Source of the DNA: Panopea generosa
Lineage: Eukaryota > Mollusca > Bivalvia > Adapedonta > Hiatellidae
Assembly: GCA_029582155.1 (NCBI GenBank)
Contig: CM055901.1
Location: 5,684,874 to 5,748,873 of the forward strand
Reading direction: 5' to 3'
DNA: 64,000 nucleotides
Under the pieces are notes generated by a model. The model was not told where the DNA came from, did no database searches, and saw nothing but the letters and a program-made list of their open reading frames with translations. Positions 1 through 12,200 of this stretch are shown one piece after another. Made by a program: the position numbers and the translations under genes. Within the stretch, counting starts at the first letter, position 1; the number at the start of each line of letters is the position of its first letter.

Positions 1-774
1 TCATTATGTTTGGGGGGGGGGGGGGGGGGCACATAAAATACGGCATATTCAGTTAATCGTCGAATAAAAGTGCAATTTACTGTATCGACAGGAGTCTTTC
101 GGAACGCAACGTTGATTATAGAAAATATATTCAAAATTGAATATGTATGCATCCATTATATGTCATTTCCACGGTAGGATCTTTCAGCTGGGTGGCTCAT
201 TTATGATTAACGTTGCAGATTCTTTAATTTGAATACAAATCAATTTGGAAGATGTTCATTAAAACATGGTGAATTTCTAAAAAAAAATTGTTAATATCGT
301 GACTAATTACGGAAGAGTGCCACAAAGTTGTAAAAGCTAAATATTTATATTAAACCTACTATAGTACATAACATTCAACTAGTATATTAACATGGAGTAT
401 GAACGTTGGTGAGAAAGTACGGTTGTTCCGCGAAATATAGACGAATTATTGTTCTTAATATATTTTATTGAAATATATTATTTTCATTTATTGACTATTA
501 ATAATAGTTCGTAAATATACAGTAGAATGGCTCATATTTATTTTTGTAACTATATCAGCTTATTATGTAATTGAAATAAGCCAAAACAAAAATGTTGAAA
601 AGGATACAGATTGGTTTGGCTCTGGTTTAAGGACTTTTTGAGATGTCGAACTCGCGGTTACGCATCCGTTAGGAATATTGGTAATTTGAATATGACGGAT
701 ATACCGCTCGACTCCATACAATAGTGTTACAAAAACGGTATTACATAGTGTATTGATCATGTAGCCACAGTGGT
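1..774. other. AT-rich sequence, no gene seen
   Basis: No splice-bounded coding segment or recognisable repeat was found here apart from an 18-base G run at 12-29. The short open frames have no protein-like composition. Confidence 0.5.
12..29 (+). repeat. Poly-G tract, 18 bases
   Basis: An uninterrupted run of 18 G. It could form a G-quadruplex; it could also mark a homopolymer length error in assembly. Confidence 0.9.
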
Positions 775-958
775 ATACAGTCACCCCTGTCTTAAGCAGT
801 CAGTCAAGAGAAAGAGCGAAGGTGACCTTTAAAGACAGGTTGTTGCTCAAAACAGGTTAATTTACTCTGAAAACATATAAATGGGAAATGGAAAACATTG
901 TTACTTAAGACAGGTGGCTGCTTAATAGAGGTGACCGCTTACACAGGTTTTACTGTAT
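775..958. mobile_element. MITE-like element, about 184 bp, copy 1
   Basis: The left end carries TACAGT..CCCTGTCTTAAGC and the right end carries the imperfect inverted form GCTTACACAGG..TTACTGTA. The interior matches a second copy at 1318-1501 and a truncated one at 63865-64000, sharing landmarks such as TTAAGACAGGTTGTTGCT and CTGCTTAATAG. Short length, terminal inverted repeats, no coding and several dispersed copies indicate a non-autonomous DNA transposon. The superfamily is not identified. Confidence 0.7.
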
Positions 959-1317
959 ATTAGATAACTCTTAACTGCTCAGTAATTCCTTTTTAACGTT
1001 TTTTAATATTTTTCAATACTTCATATGTTCGGTAGAGAAGACAAAGACTTAGTACACAATCAATCTAAAAGATGCATTTAGTGTCCTTAGTAATAGATGC
1101 AACTTTTAAATTACATTACAATGCGTTGATTAAAATATATTGGATACAAACTTATATATTAAACACATTTATAATGATGATCATGTATGACTAAATGTAA
1201 CTTAAATATATTTACTGAGTTATTTAAATAACAATGTGTTCATTCCATAATGTAGTTAATAATACATTTATCAACGTTTGGGCAGTCTATTCTGACGATG
1301 ATTTAAGTAAAGTACAT

Positions 1318-1501
1318 ATACAGCCAAACCTGTCTTAAGCAGCCAGTCAAGGGAAAGAGCGAATGTGGCATTTTAAGACAAGTTGTTGCTTAATACAGGT
1401 TAATTTATTCTAAAAGCATAAACATAAGAAATAGATAATATGGTTGCTTAAGACATGTGGCTGCTTAATAGTGGTGAACGCTTACACAGGTTTAACTGTA
1501 T
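1318..1501. mobile_element. MITE-like element, about 184 bp, copy 2
   Basis: Same family as 775-958. The terminal inverted repeats are clearest here: the left end reads TACAGCCAAACCTGTCTTAA and the reverse complement of the right end reads TACAGTTAAACCTGTGTAAG. No open frame of interest. Confidence 0.75.
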
Positions 1502-2387
1502 TTGAATGTGGCATTCATTTTTGATTCCTGGTGGAAATTGCTTCTTGGCATTGTCATTTCTTTTAGAATCAGATAACAAGATGCAAAATTGCAACATGAA
1601 ATGTGCCAACATAAATGAAGTCATTGGACCCAAAAAGTACTCTTCACTCAATATCTTTTTTTTCGGCCTTACCAAACCGAATGACAGACTAAATATAAAC
1701 CACGTATGTTTAAGATACTGGGCAATGACATTCATTGTGAGCAACGTGATTTTGTATCTCTAACAAAGTCGCAGATAAACTGCGCATACCTCTTCTAAAG
1801 GAAGACAAAAGTCCCATATCAAAAGTGTTACGATTCAAAATCTAAAAATGTACATGGACGTCTATTCACTGAAGAGGAGATTAACGCTAAAGGAATTTCA
1901 ATCAATATGGACACCAGCTTAGAGAATATATGTAACATCTAGCACTATTGATGAAATTAACGATCATTATGCGACTGATTTAGTAGGTGCGAACCACTTA
2001 CAAGAGATCATTATGCATCGACAGAGACTTCTAACATACATAACAGAACATTTAAAGACGATTACTACAGTTTTTCATGCTCACCAACTCGGCGCACAAA
2101 GGGAAACAACTTTGTCGAGTTGTCCCAAAGTTTTAACAGCTCGGTCTCGATAACGAAAAGACAATGAAAGACGAATAGGGCAGTTAAGAATATAGTCAGG
2201 TATTAACATGAAAACGTGTAAAGGTACGATCAGTATTTATCGGCGACAGAGGTCTCTTTCATCTGTCAATCCAGCCAGTGCCACTACGCAAAATTTTAAT
2301 GACACTATTCCGCATGTCACCTGAAATTGGTCTGTTGTATTTTGATCAATGTATGAAATATGCATACCGGTATAAATTCATTCTTTA
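1502..2387. other. No gene recognised
   Basis: Low-complexity AT-rich sequence. Two short overlapping frames on opposite strands at about 1448-1763 have no protein-like character. This is where a first exon of the downstream transporter gene could lie, but none could be identified. Confidence 0.4.
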
Positions 2388-2626
2388 TGAAATATTATAG
2401 TTTAGTTTAAACGTATTTATTTTTCTTCGATTGTGAAACAAGTTCTTACAACTTAGGCAAATCACGCTCGAAGTCTTCCTGGTTAGAACCAGTACTAAGC
2501 ATATGCGGAAAAGTGTCTTGCTCAAGGACACCACACATAGCCGTAGCGGAGAATCGAACCCACGACCCTCCGATCATGGGTTCGGTGCTCTACCACTGAA
2601 CCACGCGCTCCACTGAAATATTATAG
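2388..2626 (-). mobile_element. tRNA-derived SINE with perfect target-site duplication
   Basis: The element body is 2401-2613 on the minus strand. It begins with a tRNA-like head: an A-box-like TGGTTCAGTGGTAGAGC and a B-box-like GGGTTCGATTC. A family-specific body with TGTCCTTGAGCAAGACAC follows, ending in an AT-rich tail. It is flanked by an exact 13-bp direct repeat, TGAAATATTATAG, at 2388-2400 and 2614-2626, so the full insertion including target duplication is resolved. A second copy of the family lies at 25921-26130. Confidence 0.88.
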
Positions 2627-3101
2627 ACATTTTAATTAATATACAAATATTTTCATTTAGTATAAAATCGTTAATTTTGCAACTATATTTTACTTAACGA
2701 TGGCATACTTTAAGAGCTATTCTCAAATTTATTTTGATTGTCATTAGAATGGGTATCAGAGTATTTTGTGAGTTTTAAAGCAAAATTTATCTAGACCATA
2801 TCAAAATATTAAACAATTAAAAGGGAAATACTACTGTGTTTACAAAATTCGCAGTTTCATGAACCAGTAATATGGATCTGAATGCATAATTTCCCGTTGA
2901 AACGGAATATGCGTGCATGTAATATTTTGTAAGATTATCTAAATACGGATACCGCATGTAATTATAGATTGACATGTGAGCGTGTATTTCGTGAATTACC
3001 AGCTTATAAGCTATCCAGTTACACTTGGCAGTTCATAAAAAATGCATATAAAGTATTTACTATTTGTAAACACTACTTTAGATCATGTATAACAATTTCA
3101 G

Positions 3102-3265
3102 AGATATCCACAGACATTACGAGTATCGTGTTGTTGGCAATAGGCTGTGTATTAGTTGCTGTATGCGTAGCTCTGTTTGTGGAAGAAATCGTCTTTTTGC
3201 AGCAGGCGTACAGTGGTGATGATACCAAAGTTAGAAAACAGGCAACGCTTCTCGGACTGTTTCCG
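3102..3265 (+). CDS. SLC51A: Ostalpha copy 1, exon A (TM1)
   Basis: Acceptor AATTTCAG and donor CCG/GTAAGT bound 164 nt, starting at codon position 2 and ending on a codon boundary. It encodes the first helix, with IVLLAIGCVLVAVCVALFVE, and a basic loop ending LLGLFP. It shares 37 of 55 residues with copy 2 exon A. An open frame continues upstream to 2969, but those residues do not look like the family and are probably intronic. Confidence 0.92.
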
Positions 3266-6200
3266 GTAAGTCGCTTGCCATTTATATATACATGTATAAC
3301 CATAATGTGTTTTTTTATTGCAATCGTACAATAAAAGTGAGTATCTAAATTATTTAAACTTTTAAAGCATGAATAATATATATTTAATTATTAAAGCAAC
3401 ATGTGGCAAATTTTGATGATTTTTTGTGCCATCCCTTGTATGCTCATCGGTGTATCATTTAGTATGATGTGCATTGTTCATTATATAGGGTCCTCCGTGG
3501 CTGAGTGGTCTAAGACGTTGTCTCAAGATCAATGACATCTCATCGCTAAGGTTGTAGGTTCGAGTCCCGGTCGCTCAAAAAAAACTATATTTGAGAAAGT
3601 TTGCCAGTTACTTGCGGAAGGACGGTGGTTCTACCCAGTCGATGATAAGACTTCCTCCACCAGTAAAAGCGGATATGCCATATATAACCTGAAATGTGTT
3701 GAAAATGACGTTACACCTCATTAAAAATCATTATAACCGCAATCGCACTGGTGGTCTAGTAATAAAACATTCGTTTCATATACGGAAGATCATATGTTTG
3801 ATCCATATTTGATCTAGATCCAGTCAGCTTGTTGTCAGTATATGTGACCGGATCGGATATTATAGCATGTGTTTGCGGTATGTAACTACTCTAGTGTGAC
3901 ATCGTTTTGGATACTTTTTCAATCATATTACTTACATTTTTTTCGAAAGCAACGCTAATCAATAAACATTATGATACTTTTTCATGACACGCCTACACGC
4001 ATCGCATCCACGCAATGCTATATAATCATACACTAGTCTATATTCATTCATTACATTTTCATTACAAACCAATTTATGATAACATCGCACCTACCATACT
4101 AATTTGCTCAACAACAGTATACGGTAGCTATGGAGCTATTGTTTTCTAGTTAATTTGATCATATACACTCTCTTATTCTCAGTTAACTTAGTTCTCTTAG
4201 TTAACAGATTAAATGAACATTCAGCCTAAACAAAAGAAGTGTACATTACCCGATTCTTAATTAACGGATATAATATAGTGGGGCTAATCCACAACTTGAA
4301 TGTTTCTATTGCAGCTGATTGGCATCTTATCTTTGTTATCCATACTTGTGCCGACATGTACCATTCTTGTCGACCTCATCGCAGCATGGTAAGTGTTAAA
4401 ATAATTAACACCCTGGTGATTTATGTACGATTTAATTTTATATCGTTCGCTTTTACCGTCTTGCTGCAAGTAATTAGTGGTCGTTAGACAAGCGAAGCTC
4501 TAACCCAATACCCCGGCGGTGAGAGATAAGTGGTCGTTAGAGGAGCGAGGCTTTAACCCAATACCTCGGCGGCGGTGAGAGGTAAGTGGTCTTTATTAGA
4601 GCGAGGCTCTAACCCAATACCTCGGCGGTGAGAGGTAAGTGGTCGTTAGAGGAGCGAGGCACAAACCCAGTACCTCGGCAGCGGTGAGAGGTAAGTGGTC
4701 GTTAGAGGAGCGAGGCACTAACCCAATACCTCGGCGGCGGTGAGAGGTAAGTGGTCTTTATTAGAGCGAGGCTCTAACCCAATACCTCGGCGGTGAGAGG
4801 TAAGTGGTCGTTAGAGGAGCGAAGCACAAACCCAGTACCTCGGCGGCGGTGAGAGGTAAGTGGTCGTTAGAAGAGCGAGGCTCTAACCCAATACCTCGGC
4901 GGTGAGAGGTAAGTGGCCATTAGAGGAGAGAGGCACTAACCCAATACCTCAGCGGTAAAAGGTAAGTGGTCTTAGAAGAGAGAGAGGCTTTAACCCAGTA
5001 CCTCGGCGGCGGTGAGATGTAAGTGGTCGTTAGAGGAGCGAGGCACTAACCCAATACCTCGGCGGCGGTGAGAGGTAAGTGGTCTTTATTAGAGCGAGGC
5101 TCTAACCCAATACCTCGGCGGTGAGAGGTAAGTGGTCGTTAGAGGAGCGAGGCACAAACCCAGTACCTCGGCGGCGGTGAGAGGTAAGTGGTCGTTAGAA
5201 GAGCGAGGCTCTAACCCAATACCCCGGCGGTGAAAGATAAGTGGTCGTTAGAGGAGCGAGGCTTTAACCCAATACCTCGGCGGCGGTGAGAGGTAAGTGG
5301 TCTTTATTAGAGCGAGGCTCTAACCCAATACCTCGACGGTGAGAGGTAAGTGGTCGTTAAAGGAGCGAGGCACAAACCCAGTACCTCGGCAGCGGTGAGA
5401 GGTAAGTGGTCGTTAGAGGAGCGAGGCACTAACCCAATACCTCGGCGGCGGTGAGAGGTAAGTGGTCTTTATTAGAGCGAGGCTCTAACCCAATACCTCG
5501 GCGGTGAGAGGTGAGTGGTCGTTAGAGGAGCGAGGCACAAACCCAGTACCTCGGCGGCGGTGAGAGGTAAGTGGTCGTTAGAAGAGCGAGGCTCTAACCC
5601 AATACCTAGGCGGTAAGAGGTAAGTGGCCATTAGAGGAGCGAGGCACTAACCCAATACCTCAGCGGTAAAAGGTAAGTGGTCTTAGAAGAGAGAGAGGCT
5701 TTAACCCAGTACCTCGGCGGCGGTGAGAGGTAGGTGGTCGTTAGAGGAGCGAGGCTCTAACCCAATACCTCGGCGGCGAGAGGTAAGTGGTCTTAAGAAG
5801 AGCAAAGCTTTAGCCCAATACCTCGGCGGTGAGAGGTAAGTGGCCATTAGAGGAGCGAGCCACTAAACCAATACCTCGGCGGTGAAAGGTAAGTGGTCGT
5901 TAGAAGAGAGGAGCTTTAACCCAATACCTCGGCGGTGAGAGGTAAGTGGTCGTTAGACGAGCGAGGCTCTAACCCAATACCTCGGCGGTGAGAGGTAAGT
6001 TGTCGTTAGAAGAGCAAGGCTCTAACCCAATACCTCGGCGGTAAGAGGTAAGTTGTCGCTAGAAGAGCAAGGCTCTAACCCAATACCTCGGCGGTGAGAG
6101 GTAAGTGGTCGTTATAGGAGCAAGGCTCTAACCCAATACCTCGGCGGTGAGAGGTAAGTGGTCGTTAGACGAGCGAGGCACTAACCCAATACCTCGGCGG

Positions 6201-9200
6201 CGGTGAGAGGTAAGTGGTCTTTATTAGAGCGAGGCTCTAACCCAATACCTCGGCGGTGAGAGGTAAGTGGTCGTTAGAGGAGCGAGGCACAAACCCAGTA
6301 CCTCGGCGGCGGTGAGAGGTAAGTGGTCGTTAGAAGAGCGAGGCTCTAACCCAATACCTCGGCGGTGAGAGGTAAGTGGCCATTAGAGGAGCGAGGCACT
6401 AACCCAATACCTCAGCGGTAAAAGGTAAGTGGTCTTAGAAGAGAGAGAGGCTTTAACCCAGTACCTCGGCGGCGGTGAGAGGTAGGTGGTCGTTAGAGGA
6501 GCGAGGCTCTAACCCAATACCTCGGCGGCGAGAGGTAAGTGGTCTTAAGAAGAGCAAGGCTTTAGCCCAATACCACGGCGGTGAGAGGTAAGTGGCCATT
6601 AGAGGAGCGAGCCACTAAACCAATACCTCGGCGGTGAAAGGTAAGTGGTCGTTAGAAGAGAGGGGCTTTAACCCAATACCTCGGCGGTGAGAGGTAAGTG
6701 GTCGTTATAGGAGCGAGGCTCTAACCCAATACCTCGGCGGTGAGAGGTAAGTGGTCGTTAGACGAGCGAGGCTCTAACCCAATACCTCGGCGGTGAGAGG
6801 TAAGTTGTCGTTAGAAGAGCAAGGCTCTAACCCAATATCTCGGCGGTAAGATGTAAGTGGTCGTTAGAGGAGCGAGGCACAAACCCAATACCTCAGCGGC
6901 GGTGAGAGGTAAGTGGCCGTTAGAAGAGAGAGGCTCTAACCCAATACCTCGACGTTGAGAGGTAAGTGGTCTTTAGAGGAGCAAGGCACAAACCCAATAC
7001 TTATGCGGCGGTGAGAGGTAAGTGATCGTTAGAAGAACGAGGCTTTAACCTGATACCTCGGCATTGAGAGGTAAGTGGTCGTTAAAGGAGCGAGGCACAA
7101 ACCCAATACCTCGGCGGTGAGAGGTAAGTGGTCGTTAGAAAAGCAAGGCTTTAACCCAATACCTCGGCGTTGAGAGGTACGTGGTCGTTAGAGGAGCGAG
7201 GCACAAACCAAATACCTCGGCGGCGGTGAGAGGTAAGTGGTCGTTAGAGGAGCGAGGCTTTAACCCAATACCTCGGCGGTGAGAGGTAAGTGATCGTTAG
7301 AAGAGCGAGGCACAAACCCAATACCTCGGTGTTGAGAGCTAAGTGGTCGCTAGAAGAGCGAGGCACAAACCCAATACCTCGGCGGTGAGAGATAAGATGT
7401 CGCTAGAGAAGCGAGGCACAAACCCAATACCTCGGCGGCGGTTAGAGGTAAGTGGTCGTTAGAGGAGCGAGGCACAAACCCAATACCTCGGCGGCGGTGA
7501 GAGATAAGTGGTCGTTAGAAGAGCGAGGCTCTTACCCAAAACCTCGGCGGTGAGAGGTAAGTCGTCGTTAGAAGAGCAAGGCTCTAACCCAATACCTCGG
7601 CGGTGAGAGATAAGTGGTCGTTAGAAGAGCGAGACACTGACCCAATACATCGGCGGCGTTGAGAGGTAAGTGGTCGTTAGAAGAGCGAATCAATGACCCA
7701 ATACCTCGGCGGCGGTGAGAGGTAAGTGGTCGTTAGAAGAGCGAGGCTCTAACCCAATACCTCGGCGGTGAGAGGTAAGTGGTCGTAAGAAGAGCAAGGC
7801 TCTAACCCAATACCTCGGCGGTGAGAGGTAAGTGGTCGTTAGAAGAGCGAGGCTCTAATCCAATACCTCGGCGGTGAGAGGTAAGTGGTCGTTAGAAGAG
7901 CGAGGCTCTAACCCAATACCTCGGCGGCGGTTAGAGGTAAGTGGTCGTAAGAAGAGCGAGGCTCTAACCCAATACCTCGGCGGTGAGAGGTAAGTGGTCG
8001 TTAGAAGAGTGAGGCTCTAATCCAATACCTCGGCGGTGAGAGGTAAGTGGTCGTTAGAAGAGCGAGGCTCTAATCCAATACCTCGGCGGTGAGAAGTAAG
8101 TGGTCGTTAGAAGAGCGAGGCTCTAACCCAATACCTCGGCGGTGAGAGGTAAGTGGTCGTAAGAAGAGCGAGGCTCTAACCCAATACCTCGGCGGTGAGA
8201 GGTAAGTGGTCGTTAGAAGAGCGAGGCTCTAATCTAATCCAATACCTCGGCGGTGAGAGGTAAGTGGTCGTTAGAAGAGCGAGCTCTTACCCAATACCTC
8301 AGCGGTGAGAGGTAAGTGGTCGTTAGAAGAGCGAGGCTCTAATCCAATACCTCGGCAGTGAGAGGTAAGTGGAACAACGGAGGTCCCCTGTATTTATTAA
8401 GACTTTGTTATTACTTGGCATATTATACGAGCTGGTGTAACTTTATATTAAGAAATCAATCTATTTTTTACTCTATAAACAAAATATTAACTAAACTATT
8501 TCTTGCTGATACATATTTTCCCTTTCTATTGTGATATTCCTGTGATCAGTTTCCTTGAATGTTTTAATGACTTAATTGCTATAGAATATATTTATGTTGC
8601 AGTTATCTGTCGGTGTGCATTTACACATTCGTTACCATGACGATCGATTATTTCGGTGGAGATGCCAAAATTATTGAAGCAATGAAAGATGATAAATTCA
8701 ACCTGAGTACCCCTCCATGTTGCTGCTGTTGTTGTTGTCTACTCAAACCTATAACACTTTCAGAGTACGTTTTAAATGTTAGGTATTGTTTACCAAAAAT
8801 ATCATTTGATGTAATGACCTTCTTACATAGAGGATATGGTTGCATGTGACATAATACTTACTGTAGCTAACCTTTATTTCCATCTCTCATCATTATTGTT
8901 CAATTTTATTAGGTTTATCCTCATATTCAACACAGTGCAGGTTTTATAATATAATGAAATCCCTTTTTATTGGCGTAAAATATCTTGCATTTTTTTATAT
9001 GAAATATTTGGACCAAGCTGAGCTCCATCTCACGAGCTCCGCGGTAAGCGGTAAGTGATCTTGAGAAAGCATTTTATTCAAAACGTCCACGAAAACACCT
9101 GCCTCATTGTTAAACTTGACCATCAGCCGAAATTTCATCTTGATAAAAATGTGATTTAAATATGACATATGAATACCCCACTGTGTTTGCTGACCTTCTA

Positions 9201-12200
9201 TTTCTTTTATTCTTTGGAACAATGCATAACTCTGGTATATACTTGACTAGCATGCTCTTTTCTTTTACCCGTTAATTAAAACTGCTATATGTGGATAGGT
9301 GTAAATGTTGATACGTGAACATAAACACAGTCTATTTCAACATTCGTATGTGTCCCTTTGAACTGAAACTTTTGAAATTATTGAAACATAGAAATACGCA
9401 ATAATTCAAAACTATGATTACTCTATTACGATTACATTTATTCGTATAATGAGATAGCTTGTACACGATGTTGTTTAGGCTTTTTTTCATTATCACAAGA
9501 ATTGGCTTATTGCAAATATACTTGTTTTATCACACGTGATTGTTCGTAATGTCTCTGTTGTATTACGTAATATTGTTTCGTAATATGTAATTCTATTTTG
9601 ACTCAAAAAGTTGTTTCATTATGTATTTCTATTATAATAGACGATTGCTAGAGTAATACGTATCTATGTTACCACAGACGATTGCTAGAGTAATACGTAT
9701 CTATGTTACCACAGACGATTGCTAGAGTAATACGTTTCTATGAGACGATTGCTAGAGTAATACGTATCTATGAGACGATTGCTAGAGTAATACGTATCTA
9801 TGAGACGATTGCTAGAGTAATAAGTATCTATGAGACGATTGCTAAAGTAATAAATATCTATGTTACCACAGATGATTGCTATAGTAATACGTATCTATGA
9901 GACGATTGCTAGAGTAATACGTATCTATGAGACGATTGCTAAAGTAATAAGTATCTATGTTACCACAGACGATTGCTAGAGTAATACGTATCTATGTTAC
10001 CACAGACGATTGCTAGAGTAATACGTATCTATGTTACCACAGACGATTGTTTCCTTTACATCTATACTTATTTTTACAGGAGATCTTTATTGTATATAAA
10101 GTTGTGTGCACTGCAAGTGGCCGTGGTACGTCCCGTGGTATTATTTATTGCAGCAGTGTTGTGGACGGACGGAAAGTATGAGGCTGACGTGGTATGTGAT
10201 CAAATAATATTTTAATGTGTAACGGTTTAAAACTTCAGGTTGTCTTATGACTCAGTATCGATCTTAAGTGAAAATTTCAAGTTTCAAAATAGCAATTACT
10301 TTTTAAATATAGAGAACCCATATACAAACGTTGAAATGAACGTCTCGGCTATATAAAAACAAGAACAATCCACTTTAAAATATAATTCGTATTGGTTATG
10401 ATTAATAACCACGTAAGCATGTTTTATTAAAATATCAGTTCATAAAACAGAACAGAACTACTTCTACTTTTACTACTACAACGACTACGACGACGACGAC
10501 TACTTATACATGTATACTCATACATGTATTAATACTTCTACCACCACCACCACCACATATATATATACTACCACAACTACTGCTGGTGAATAATAGCTTA
10601 TAATTTATTTTTTCTGTGTTAACGTGCTTATAACTATTTAAATAAATAATGCTAAGTATTCGTTTGATACTCACCCAAGTTTGATCGTTTTCAGGGTTCG
10701 GCATCGTCGGCGTATTTATACATATCTGTTATATCTGGGATCAGCACAGTGGTGTCCATGTATGGACTGATTGTTATGTTTAGAGGAACCCGACTACGAC
10801 TCCAACACTATCTTATCAATTACAAGTTTTTACCTCTGCAAATCACCATTATTTTGCTCAATCTACAAAACATTATTTTTAATCTTCTCGGACGTAATGG
10901 TATCCCGGAATGCATCGGCTCCAGGGGTCCCAAGGTCAGGACGAATGGTAATTGTTTTCTTTTACTTTAGATCAAACTTGAAATATCCCGATATAATACT
11001 ATAGATATGTGTTGAGATGGCATTATTGTGAAATTGAAATAAGTATCGTGTAGTAGCTCTAGTCTTTTCTGGCGAAGGAAACACTCTTTACGCAGAAGGT
11101 TCCTAAAACAAGAGAAAATAAGAGAAATTAAAAATACCAAACGCATAGCATAAGTGAATAAAATTTATTTTGACCCTGATGATTATAAGTAACATAACTC
11201 GTAACAAAACACCTAACCAGGTTCAGTATGTAGTTTTTATATACTTACGTAATATGTTAATACATGTACAGGTGTAAACACATCATTGATTTTTGTTCTT
11301 TACTCTGTAGGAAATAATAAAATTTTGAAGGCTTGGCATTCATAGAGAGTACCAAATTAAAGAAGTGAAACTTACATTTTACTGTTTGTCAACCTCTGCA
11401 CTATCAAGATATGATGAGAAAAGTAGAGGTCATGTGTCATATAAGAGATTTTTTCTGCTCAGTGTGCACACTGGTACCAAATTGAAAGTAGACTTCCGAA
11501 ATCATGTATTCATACCTCAATTTCCAAGCATCAATTTGTTTTTTCTAACTTCACAATTCAAACATGACAATGCTTTCAAAATGTTCAAACTACATCAATA
11601 ATGCTATTCAAATAAAAAAAGGAGCATTAAAATAAGGCAAATGCATTTTTAAAGAAGAAGAAACGAGGATTATTTATAACCACCATAATGCGACTACCCC
11701 ACGGAAGCACTTCCTTTTTGCAATGGTGGTGCTATGCCTACAATGTTCATGTTAATATGCTGTATATTTTAAATGAAGTGCTTAGTCTGTTTAACCAATA
11801 GATTGTGAAATATTGGGTCATTCTTAATCGCCGACTTTTGTGGCCGACGTCAGCTATGAGTAAATCAAATTATGTAAGCAAAACGCTGACAAGTTAGAAA
11901 ACGCGATTCAAGTTGATCAAATACTTCCCGTTACTAAGCATGTATTATAAAGCTGCGTATAACCATTTATTAAGATGTATTTTATTATATTTTCTGGTTA
12001 CAATGAAATAAAAACTGATCCCATTCCTGCAATCGTTTCCCGTCTTTCTAAATTCATAATTCTGTTATATACTGATATAGTGACCACCTTTGATTTTATC
12101 TAGAAAATACACATTAAAAACACTGTATCTATTAATTTAAAGGAGACTCGAGCTAATTTCTGAAGTCACTATCAATATAAAACAATAAGAAAATGTTTCC

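Noticed and set aside
1448-1763. Overlapping open frames of 98 and 85 codons on opposite strands
   Set aside because: Both begin in or overlap a MITE end, have no recognisable domains, and mirror each other.
4472-8375. Possible CRISPR-like array
   Set aside because: The units are directly adjacent without unique spacers, and the context is a eukaryotic intron; it is a satellite.
8995-9222. 75-codon minus-strand frame in intron C-D of copy 1
   Set aside because: No recognisable domain and no paralogous counterpart in copy 2. The composition looks like a decayed dispersed repeat.
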